Source: Actinobacteria bacterium UBA5182
Lineage (GTDB): Bacteria > Actinomycetota > UBA4738
Length of the DNA: 6,990 nucleotides
Direction of reading: 5' to 3'
Assembly (NCBI GenBank): GCA_002413185.1
Contig: DHWM01000165.1
Span: 2,668 to 9,657 of the forward strand
Positions 1 to 5,813 of the stretch are shown in pieces; within the stretch, counting starts at the first letter, position 1; each line of letters begins with the position of its first letter. Under the pieces are notes generated by a model that saw nothing but the letters and a program-made list of their open reading frames with translations, was not told the origin of the DNA and searched no databases. A program made the position numbers and the translations under genes.

Positions 1-1352
1 GAGACGGGGATCGGTTCCCGGGGGGAACCCTCTGCTGGCCAGGACGCTTCCCGGTGCAGGTCGTTCCCCACGTGCAGCCACACGTCGGCCCTGGCCGCTC
101 CCGTCCCCTCCGCGAGGATCCTGGCCATGCGGGGCAGGAGATCCTCGGTGGCATAGGCCCCCGACATCCGCTCGGAGAAATCCGACAGGACCTCGTAGGG
201 GGTGGCCCGCTTGCCGTAGACCAGCCGGTTGGCCAGGTGCTGGACCCGGTTCCTCACCGGCTGGAAGGCCACGGCCACCACCGCCGTGGCCAGGATGGAA
301 AGGCCGACGTTGGGTCGGTCCCCCTGGCCCACGGCATGGCCGATCCCGACCACGATCGCCACGTAAACCGCGGTGATGAACGCCGCCAGCGCGGAGAACA
401 CCACCGTGTTGTTGATGACCAGGTCCAGGTCGTAGAGGCGGTACTTGAGGATCGCGATGGCCGCGGCGACGGGCACGCCGACGATCAGGCTCAGGAAGAA
501 GACCGAGAACAAGATGTCGCTGACGGCCGAAGTGTCGTCGAAGACCAAGCCGAGGGGGAACCCGGCGACGTACACGACTAGCGCGGTGCCCGCCATGAAG
601 GCCAGCCACTTGATCTGCTGGCGTTCCTCGCCGGCCGATCGACGGAACCTGCGCACCAGGGCGACGACCGCCGCCATCGAGCCGAGGAGGGCGGAAACCA
701 CGCCGATGGCGAAGACGACCGCGAGGACGCCCTTGAGTGGCTTGATCCCCAGGGGGTTCTGGATGCGGATGCCGAGGTCGTTCCAGGGCCCGTTCAGAGC
801 GCCTGATCGGAGGCCGAACCCGATTGAATAGAGAGCGGCCCCACCGACGATCATCCACGCGACAGGGCGCCAATGCGCCGACGGCAGCCTGCCGGTGGGG
901 AACAACAGGAAGAGAAGCCCCAGGGAGGCGATGCCCCACTCTCCAAGAGGTCCCATAGCGGCGACGAGGGTTGCCCCGGGGAGCGAACCGGCCGCCCCGG
1001 CCACGCTTCGAAGTGCGTATTGCTCGCAGACGGAGATCCACACCAGGGCGAACGAGAACGCGAAGAGAGTCCAGCCGATCGCGTTGCCTCGCCGGGCAAG
1101 GATGAGGGCACCCAACGTCGCGTGCCCGATCCCCATCACGGCGACGAGCCAGAACAGGGCATAGGTGCCCCTGTCCGGACGATGCTGGAGCTTCGCCGCC
1201 AACCCCGACGACCAGATCGACTGGTTGAGGGTTCCCAGGACGACCAACGCCACAGCCAGCAGGACGATCAGAGCCCAAGCCGACCAGGCGAGCCGTCGCA
1301 TGGCGCGGGACGTGCTGGGACGTTCCCGCCGAGCCCCCGGGGCCTCGCTCAT
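1..1352 (-). CDS. Multi-TM sensor histidine kinase, N-terminal part (runs off the left edge)
   Basis: An open frame runs from ATG at 1352 to the window edge (450 codons, no stop), so the kinase core lies outside the window. The N-terminal part carries about eight hydrophobic segments (near residues 21-42, 65-86, 92-110, 125-151, 163-181, 206-233, 248-271 and 278-302), then a seventh/eighth TM-type stretch at 316-340 and 348-363. Family landmarks are LFPTGRLPS at 150-158, GEERQQIKWLA at 241-251, KYRLYDLDLVIN at 303-314 and FQPVRNRVQHLANRLVYGKR at 363-382. A GAF-like start follows from about 390 (FSERM, then RMARILAEGTGAARADVWL). This arrangement is that of actinobacterial membrane sensor kinases, usually 7-8 TM + GAF + HisKA_3 + HATPase_c. 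The kinase assignment is from family memory because no H-box or ATP-binding box is visible. An in-frame ATG at 1463 would add 37 residues of less coding-like codon use, so I prefer 1352, although its ribosome site is weak. M18 at 1301 is also possible. Confidence 0.85.
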   Translation of the reverse strand, partial: MSEAPGARRERPSTSRAMRRLAWSAWALIVLLAVALVVLGTLNQSIWSSGLAAKLQHRPDRGTYALFWLVAVMGIGHATLGALILARRGNAIGWTLFAFSFALVWISVCEQYALRSVAGAAGSLPGATLVAAMGPLGEWGIASLGLLFLLFPTGRLPSAHWRPVAWMIVGGAALYSIGFGLRSGALNGPWNDLGIRIQNPLGIKPLKGVLAVVFAIGVVSALLGSMAAVVALVRRFRRSAGEERQQIKWLAFMAGTALVVYVAGFPLGLVFDDTSAVSDILFSVFFLSLIVGVPVAAAIAILKYRLYDLDLVINNTVVFSALAAFITAVYVAIVVGIGHAVGQGDRPNVGLSILATAVVAVAFQPVRNRVQHLANRLVYGKRATPYEVLSDFSERMSGAYATEDLLPRMARILAEGTGAARADVWLHVGNDLHREASWPAEGSPREPIPV

Positions 1353-1409
1353 GCCTGGATATTGGCGCTTTGGCAGTCGGCTGTGAAGGTGATCCGCCGA
1401 AGAGTTGCC

Positions 1410-1445
1410 CGCGCTTCGCCGAAGGGCGCTGGTGGTGCTACCACC
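1410..1445 (-). other. Two adjacent inverted repeats (possible terminator or leader structure)
   Basis: Reading the plus strand, GGTGGT-gct-ACCACC at 1431-1445 is a perfect 6-bp stem with a 3-base loop. Just beside it, 1410-1428 contains CTTC-gcc-GAAG (1414-1424), extended by one G:G mismatch and then three more pairs. In a minus-strand transcript these two hairpins would form in tandem about 150-180 bases after the cupin stop and 58 or more bases before the ATG at 1352. Without a U-tract they could be a factor-assisted terminator, an mRNA 3' end stabiliser, or a 5' leader fold of the kinase gene. The sequence does not decide among these. Confidence 0.35.
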
Positions 1446-1504
1446 CGGGCGGGCCTTGGTCATCGCATGGGCCAATTAAGGGCCTCAAGCGCGGTTCCTC
1501 CTCC
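1438..1504 (-). promoter_or_regulatory. Strong ribosome-site-like sequence with a possible 16-codon leader ORF
   Basis: On the minus strand GGAGGAGG (1504-1497) is followed 8 bases later by TTG (1488-1486). This opens a 16-codon frame that closes with TAG at 1440-1438, inside the perfect hairpin at 1431-1445. The frame differs from that of the sensor kinase, and its span includes the kinase's alternative ATG at 1463. The ribosome-site match is the best in the window and sits in front of no long frame, which is why it is noted. It may be chance or a remnant, and the peptide has no feature I recognise. Confidence 0.2.
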
Positions 1505-1593
1505 GCGCCGGCAAGGTAGGTATCTTTCGAGACCGAGTGGGTGGATGATCCAAGTGCGCTGGACATTCGCCAACGTCAAGGGGATGAGGTGAG

Positions 1594-1992
1594 TCAGCGA
1601 CGTGGACCTCGTGGGAGGACCCGGTTGACGAAGCGCATCGCCGCGAAAAGGGTCCGCATCGTCTGCTCCATGCGACGGGCGGGGCGGACGTCGAGGAGCA
1701 AGCGAGCCTCATTCTCGGCGGCGTTGCGGATGGCGTGTAGCCGGCGGCGAGGTACGTCGAGGCTGTCGCCAGGTCGTAGCTCATGGTTGCGCCCGCCCAC
1801 GCGGGCAATGACCGAACCCGCGATCACCTCGAGGCGCTCATCTTGCCGAAGATGCGCATGTCCAGGCACCCGGCCTCCAGCATCCAAGCGGACCTCCACC
1901 CGCAGGAGCTCACCCTCCGTCTCAGGACCGGTTCTCACGAAGGTGAGATGCTGGCCGGTGATCGGGTCGTCCAGGTGCCCACTACGACCCAC
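1594..1992 (-). CDS. Cupin-fold protein, short (132 aa)
   Basis: This is a single-domain cupin with both conserved motifs. Motif 1 is G39-x5-H45-x-H47-x4-E52-x6-G59, an exact fit. Motif 2 is G75-x5-P81-x4-H86-x3-N90, an exact fit except that the usual Gly after P-x is Arg (R83). The four expected metal ligands H45, H47, E52 and H86 are all present, so a metal-binding beta barrel is likely. Catalytic versus sensory use cannot be told. The segment DVRPARRMEQTMRTLF (101-116) matches the post-barrel helix of actinobacterial cupins I recall. Those often continue for another 40 or so residues, whereas this one stops after RGPRR. I found no continuation in the other minus frames downstream. The GTG start lies 3 bases after the cyclase stop, with only a weak ribosome site, so translation is probably coupled to the cyclase gene. 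No signal peptide or TM segment is present, so the protein should be cytosolic. Confidence 0.85.
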   Translation of the reverse strand: MGRSGHLDDPITGQHLTFVRTGPETEGELLRVEVRLDAGGRVPGHAHLRQDERLEVIAGSVIARVGGRNHELRPGDSLDVPRRRLHAIRNAAENEARLLLDVRPARRMEQTMRTLFAAMRFVNRVLPRGPRR

Positions 1993-1995
1993 GGC

Positions 1996-3333
1996 TCAGT
2001 CCGATGGCCTTGTGGGCTCGCGGATCGCATCAGCCCGGTTGCCTCTCCGCGCCAATCCCTCTGCCTGCTCGCCGAGCCGCTCGAGCACGAACGCCTCCAC
2101 TGCTTCCTCCTTTCCTCTCACTCGTACGGAACCGAGGGGCCGGACGATGGCCTGGTGCCGGATCGCGTCGCAGGTCCCAGTCCCGATCACGATCTCTCCG
2201 GGCTGCGCCATCTCCTGGAGGCGGGCCGCGAGGTTCACGGTGTCCCCGATGGCGGTGAAGTTCCGGAACTGGTCGCTGCCGATGTTGCCGACGAGAGCTG
2301 GACCGCTGTTCACCCCGATCCGGAAACATGGGAAGTCGGGGTTCCCCTCGACCACCCGCTGCACCGCGGCCTGCATGGCGAGCGCGGCCCGGGCACCCCG
2401 GAGCGCATGGTCGGGCTGGCGATCCGGGGCGCCCCACATGGCCATCATCGCGTCGCCCACGAACTTGTCCACCGTCCCGCCCTCTTCGAGGATCAGCGGC
2501 ACGACGTCGCTGAAGTACCGGTTCAGCATCGCCACGACCTGGTCCGGCGAACCGAGCTCCGAGTACGACGTAAATCCTCGAAGGTCGGCGAACAGGACCG
2601 TCACGTCGACGATCGAGCCACCGAGCGCGGTGTGACGGGGATCGGCCAGCATCGCAGCGGCGACGCCGGGAGAGACGTACTGGCGGAACAGCCTGGACGC
2701 TCTGACCTCCATGTCGAGGTGCTCCCGTCGCCGGGCGAACAGGGGCGCCGCCACCACCACGACGGCGAAGAAGGTCACCTGCCCGGGGCCTCTGAACGCG
2801 GCGTCGGGGACGCTCGAGAGGATCTCGCTGGCGACGACGCCGGTCACCCACAGGAAGGCCACGGTTCCTACGGCCCACAATGGGCGCATCACGGTGGCCA
2901 GGGCCAGCGTGGCGATGGTCAGGCCGAGCGAAGGGAGGAGCCACGCGGCGGCGGTCCAATCCAGTCGCGGAAGCGCCAGGGAGGCGAGGCCCGCCAGGAA
3001 CGAGGTGGCGGCCAGGACGGCCGTGGCTCGGATCAGCAGGAGACGGGAAGTACGGACCGGGCAGGACAGTCCGATCTCGTACGTGGGGTCCACCCCGGGC
3101 CCGAAGGCCGCGGCGACACCGCCGAGGGGCAGGAGTGGAGCGATCACGAGGAACATGAGCGGGTCCTGCTTCCCGTAGGCGGCCAGGATGGAGAACCCGA
3201 GAGCCACGACGGTCGCCCCGAACCAGGAAACACGGAGCGAAGGTGTCGCGGCGAGCAGGCGGGCCACGTGGTCGGGCACGCCAATTCGAACGAGCACGCC
3301 CTCGACGGGACCGCGGGGGCCTTCGTCCTTCAT
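1996..3333 (-). CDS. Membrane-anchored class III nucleotide (adenylate) cyclase, fused to an exporter-type 6-TM domain
   Basis: A 445-residue protein predicted to make a cyclic nucleotide on the cytoplasmic face. Residues 1-32 are a short cytosolic lead. Six TM segments follow (about 34-52, 58-78, 98-120, 126-147, 152-169 and 184-200), then a linker containing FRQYVSPGV (216-224), then the cyclase domain (about 240-420). The catalytic set is complete: metal aspartates D250 (LFADLRGFT) and D294 (KFVGDAMMAMWG), base-recognition pair K290 and T360, and N367 and R371 in IGDTVNLAARL. Lys plus Thr at the recognition positions is the pattern of class IIIb adenylate cyclases, so cAMP is more likely than cGMP. 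There is no HAMP, CHASE or PAS domain. The membrane half resembles the membrane part of actinobacterial zf-HC2 proteins (LLAATPSLR, then APLLPLGGVAAAFGPGVDP), but without the zinc finger. That resemblance is from memory. The ATG at 3333 overlaps the preceding stop as ATGA, which decides the start; further upstream the frame lies inside the previous gene. Confidence 0.92.
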   Translation of the reverse strand: MKDEGPRGPVEGVLVRIGVPDHVARLLAATPSLRVSWFGATVVALGFSILAAYGKQDPLMFLVIAPLLPLGGVAAAFGPGVDPTYEIGLSCPVRTSRLLLIRATAVLAATSFLAGLASLALPRLDWTAAAWLLPSLGLTIATLALATVMRPLWAVGTVAFLWVTGVVASEILSSVPDAAFRGPGQVTFFAVVVVAAPLFARRREHLDMEVRASRLFRQYVSPGVAAAMLADPRHTALGGSIVDVTVLFADLRGFTSYSELGSPDQVVAMLNRYFSDVVPLILEEGGTVDKFVGDAMMAMWGAPDRQPDHALRGARAALAMQAAVQRVVEGNPDFPCFRIGVNSGPALVGNIGSDQFRNFTAIGDTVNLAARLQEMAQPGEIVIGTGTCDAIRHQAIVRPLGSVRVRGKEEAVEAFVLERLGEQAEGLARRGNRADAIREPTRPSD

Positions 3334-4184
3334 CGGAACACGCACGGCGTGGCCCCGCCGGCACAGGATGCCGGAAGTTGAAGGATCGCGCCCACCGCGA
3401 CGGCCGCGACTCCAATCACCGCAGCCGCCACGAGCGAACGGCGGATTCCATCCCTCAGCAGGGCCAGCGTCGCGGCGCAGGTCCCCAGGCCGACCAGGTA
3501 CAGGATGTGCCAGCCCACCGAAGGTAGGGAGTCCGGGATCACCCAAAGCGCGAGGAACCCCCAGGGCTGCACGGGCTGGGCGTACGCGCCCACGATCGAG
3601 ACGAGCGCGACGAAGGCCACCACCGGTGCGACGACTCGGGTGGGCAGCAGGCGCCCCAGAGCGACGCCGGCGAGGATCGAGACCGCCACGACGAGTGGCT
3701 CTTCGCTCAGCTTGACCACGTCGGGGAGGCTCACCTCATAGGCGATGGCGAAGCCGCCGACGAACGGCACCAGCATCACCACGCCGGCGGCGACAGCCCA
3801 CGCAGCGGATGCGAGTAGAGCCGCCGTTCGGGCTCGAGGGGACAAGGGGGCGGAGCCGAAGAGCTCCTCGGTGCCGTCCAGGCGGTCCCGCGTCGCAGCG
3901 AGGTTCGCGGCCACGAAGCCGAACACCGCCAGCGGACCAATCGGGAAGCCCGCCGGCCAGAGAGGTTCGACCACCGAGTGGTGGGTGCCGCTCGGCAGGT
4001 CGCTCCACCCAACCAGGACCTCCATCACGCTAAACGCGATCCCGACGAGAAATACGGGATGCCGAAGCAACCGCCGGCCCTCCACTCGTGCGAGGCTGAG
4101 GATTACCCGACCGGTCCTCGGGGCTCGCACACCGACGACCGCGTCGGGGGCCACGGCCGTCCCGAGCGGCGCCGCCACGTTCAT
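3330..4184 (-). CDS. ABC-2 type permease subunit, third paralog
   Basis: A 284-residue polytopic membrane protein, and the last of three paralogs in the operon. After a soluble N-terminus of about 28 residues comes LARVEGRRLLRHP (31-43). About seven hydrophobic segments follow (near 44-60, 80-96, 122-146, 163-178, 184-202, 223-243 and 250-270). The cytoplasmic signature GTEELFGSAPLSPRART lies at 104-120, between TM2 and TM3. Alignment by eye with the two upstream paralogs holds along the whole length, including EEPL (161-164, compare QGPL) and HILYLVGLG (226-234, compare HAVYLAGLG). The likely role is a membrane subunit of the exporter whose ATPase begins the operon, with the EEL loop a candidate contact for the ATPase. 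This copy ends differently from its sisters, with a tail carrying two cysteines (C274, C281). Its ATG overlaps the previous stop (ATGA) and its own stop overlaps the cyclase ATG. The substrate is unknown. Confidence 0.85.
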   Translation of the reverse strand: MNVAAPLGTAVAPDAVVGVRAPRTGRVILSLARVEGRRLLRHPVFLVGIAFSVMEVLVGWSDLPSGTHHSVVEPLWPAGFPIGPLAVFGFVAANLAATRDRLDGTEELFGSAPLSPRARTAALLASAAWAVAAGVVMLVPFVGGFAIAYEVSLPDVVKLSEEPLVVAVSILAGVALGRLLPTRVVAPVVAFVALVSIVGAYAQPVQPWGFLALWVIPDSLPSVGWHILYLVGLGTCAATLALLRDGIRRSLVAAAVIGVAAVAVGAILQLPASCAGGATPCVFR

Positions 4185-4972
4185 GGCTTGCCCGCCACGG
4201 GAGCACGCGAGGCCCGCACAAGCCGTCCATGCGTCTGCGGCCGCCACCGTCGGCGGAGGATGCTCCAGCGCCTGGCGGGGTCGAGGCTGAACGCGGCGAG
4301 CACGATCGTCGCGGCGACCAGGATGAGCGCCCAGCGAGCGTGCGCGGCCGCCCAGCCAGGCTCCGAAGATGCAGCGGGGAACAGCGGCCAGTACCGCCCG
4401 AGCGAGAGCACGGCCATCACGAACGCCAGAAGCGTGGGTCCCGCGGCCACCCCACCCTTGCCGTGGCCCAACGAGCGAGTGGCAACCGCGCCCGCAGCCA
4501 ACGTTACCCCGAGCAACGCCGCCGCTTCAATCGCCAACCCGGCCACCGGCAGTGAAGGAGGCGCGACGGAGCCGGTGCCCCGGCCCGAAGCTGCCAGCCG
4601 CGACGCCGCCCAGAGTGCCGCTCCCCAGGCGATCCCTACCACGGGGACCGTCAGCGCCAGGCGGAGACCGCGCCGGAGCATGAGGCTGGCCACCGCGGCC
4701 TCGACGGTCGCCCCCGCGTCGTCGTCGAGGACGAATGCCGCCCCCAGGCACAACAGCACCGCCGCCAAACGCATCGGCAGGAGCGGGATGGGTCCGCCCT
4801 TGGAGAGTTCGCCCTTCGCCGCCCAGAGGACGAGCTGGGCGGCTGCGGCGCCTCCCAGCAGAGCGGCCCACCGGATCGTCCGAATGGTTGGCCGAACCAG
4901 CAGGAGCGCCTGCTTGGACCGGACGCCCCGCGCGCCGCTCGTCATCGCCATGCCCTCGTTCATCGTGGTCAT
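4181..4972 (-). CDS. Divergent polytopic membrane protein of the exporter operon
   Basis: A 263-residue membrane protein without the RVE-x-RRL and EEL signatures of its neighbours, so it is not obviously a fourth copy. Six hydrophobic segments lie near 34-52, 67-83, 105-124, 144-164, 178-196 and 212-230. The C-terminus is basic and cytosolic-looking (RRWSILRRRWRPQTHGR, 235-251). A distinctive part is AFVLDDDAGATVEAA (79-93), right after TM2, followed by a basic LMLRRGLRLAL (98-108). I recall membrane proteins with a similar LDD stretch beside actinobacterial ABC-2 genes but cannot name a family with confidence. Its place between two paralogous permeases suggests an additional exporter subunit. 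The start is uncertain. ATG at 4972 follows the previous stop by 10 bases and has coding-like codons after it but no ribosome site. ATG at 4945 has GAGG eight bases upstream and would give 254 residues. Confidence 0.75.
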   Translation of the reverse strand: MTTMNEGMAMTSGARGVRSKQALLLVRPTIRTIRWAALLGGAAAAQLVLWAAKGELSKGGPIPLLPMRLAAVLLCLGAAFVLDDDAGATVEAAVASLMLRRGLRLALTVPVVGIAWGAALWAASRLAASGRGTGSVAPPSLPVAGLAIEAAALLGVTLAAGAVATRSLGHGKGGVAAGPTLLAFVMAVLSLGRYWPLFPAASSEPGWAAAHARWALILVAATIVLAAFSLDPARRWSILRRRWRPQTHGRLVRASRAPVAGKP

Positions 4973-4982
4973 CCGAAGTCCA

Positions 4983-5813
4983 TCAGGACGCCAGCTGGAA
5001 CGCTCCGGAGACGGTGGCAGCGACCAGCCCCGCGGCGAGCAAGGCCCGGACCCACCGGGCCCAGCCATGGCGAATCAGAGCCACGGCCAGAACGATCGCT
5101 CCGAGCCCCGCCAGGTACACGGCGTGTACGGCCGCGAGCGCCCCGCCATCGTTCAGGAACGTCGGATCGAACGGGGTGAGCCGGAACCAGGCGGCGCTCT
5201 TCGCCGCTTTGAGGACCACGTTGCCCACCGCGAACAACCCCACGATGGCGACCGGACCCGCAAGGGCTCTCGAGAGCCACCGCGCCACCGCGATCCCGAT
5301 CAGCACGAACAGTCCCGCCACCAGAGGTCCCTGGACCAGATCGAACAAGGGGAACAGCGCCGCGCCGGAGTCGGACCTGGCCCCCTTGCCCATGGCCCTG
5401 ATGGCGATGTCGCCGGCCAGGAGCAGCAGGGTGAGCACCGCCATCAGCCAGACGGCGGCCAGTGCCAGCGCGACCGTGCGGGCAGCAGGAGACAGCGGCG
5501 CTGACCGGAACAGCTCCTCGGAGCCGTCTCGCCGGCTCTTCGAGGCTTGCAGATTTGCCGCGAGGAGCGCCCCGAACGAGATCAGCAGCGCCGAGAACTG
5601 AAGGAGCCAGCCCACGTCGTGCTGGCTGGTGGCCTCGCTGGAGAGGAGGAACAGGACGGTCTGCACGATCCCGAGGGCGACAGTAATGACGACCGCGGGG
5701 TGTTTGATCAGCCTCCGGCCCTCGACCCGGGCCAGGGTCACGACGGCGCGGGCTTGCCCCGGACGCGAAGCGACTTCGTCGAGGCGAGAGTGGAGATCCC
5801 CGATGGCGATCAT
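4983..5813 (-). CDS. ABC-2 type permease subunit, second paralog
   Basis: A 276-residue membrane protein, homologous along its length to the genes at 6637-5810 and 4184-3330. The N-terminal 25 residues are soluble, then LARVEGRRLIKHP (27-39) leads into TM1. The hydrophobic segments lie near 40-57, 68-89, 115-135, 159-178, 184-202, 226-246 and 254-272. The cytoplasmic signature is DGSEELFRSAPLSPAART at 96-113. LVQGPL (159-164) and HAVYLAGLG (230-238) align with the sister proteins. It should act in the membrane as part of the exporter, pairing with one of the other paralogs or with the divergent protein at 4972-4181; which pairing is not visible. The start at 5813 is fixed by the ATGA overlap with the preceding stop. 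The open frame extends upstream to 6116, but that part is antiphase to the preceding gene and lacks membrane character. Confidence 0.85.
   Translation of the reverse strand: MIAIGDLHSRLDEVASRPGQARAVVTLARVEGRRLIKHPAVVITVALGIVQTVLFLLSSEATSQHDVGWLLQFSALLISFGALLAANLQASKSRRDGSEELFRSAPLSPAARTVALALAAVWLMAVLTLLLLAGDIAIRAMGKGARSDSGAALFPLFDLVQGPLVAGLFVLIGIAVARWLSRALAGPVAIVGLFAVGNVVLKAAKSAAWFRLTPFDPTFLNDGGALAAVHAVYLAGLGAIVLAVALIRHGWARWVRALLAAGLVAATVSGAFQLAS

Larger units (their letters stand above)
1353..1593. other. Intergenic gap between cupin and sensor kinase, with inverted repeats
   Basis: This 241-bp stretch is the only sizeable gap in the window. It holds a perfect inverted repeat at 1431-1445, a second imperfect one at 1410-1428, and a strong purine-rich ribosome-site-like sequence (minus strand GGAGGAGG, 1504-1497). 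I looked for a -35/-10 pair on the minus strand. TTGACG near 1580 and TTGAGG near 1488 have no acceptable -10 at 16-18 bases, so I do not call a promoter. Neither hairpin is followed by a T-run on the minus strand, so I do not call a classical intrinsic terminator. The gap is the likeliest place for the operon's 3' end and the kinase gene's own transcription start, but that is inference. Confidence 0.5.

Noticed and set aside
1431..1450. GGGTGGTA sequence on the minus strand resembling a T-box core
   Set aside because: The T-box consensus continues as CCGCG. Here it continues AGCACCACC, which simply completes a hairpin, and the downstream gene is not amino-acid related.
54..1592. Plus-strand frames at 54-581, 445-831 and 873-1592
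   Set aside because: All are antisense to the sensor kinase frame, whose translation carries recognisable family landmarks throughout.
1500..1593. Possible sigma-70 type promoter for the kinase (TTGACG near 1580 on the minus strand)
   Set aside because: No -10-like hexamer at 16-18 bases spacing.
1485..1808. Frameshifted continuation of the cupin in another minus frame
   Set aside because: The alternative frame (107 codons) shows no cupin or post-barrel helix sequence after 1594, so decay by frameshift is not supported.
1783..3381. Long plus-strand frame of 532 codons
   Set aside because: It lies opposite the cyclase and cupin genes and is dominated by Gly, Arg, His, Glu and Gln without any motif. 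Its antisense frame has catalytic motifs and TM segments, so this is a GC-rich shadow.
2030..3415. Minus-strand alternative frame of 461 codons over the cyclase
   Set aside because: Out of phase with the cyclase motifs, arginine- and proline-rich, with no domain.
3978..5504. Long plus-strand frame of 508 codons
   Set aside because: Low-complexity Arg/Pro/Ala/Ser composition antisense to three membrane-protein genes, which have clear family motifs and overlapping start/stop junctions.
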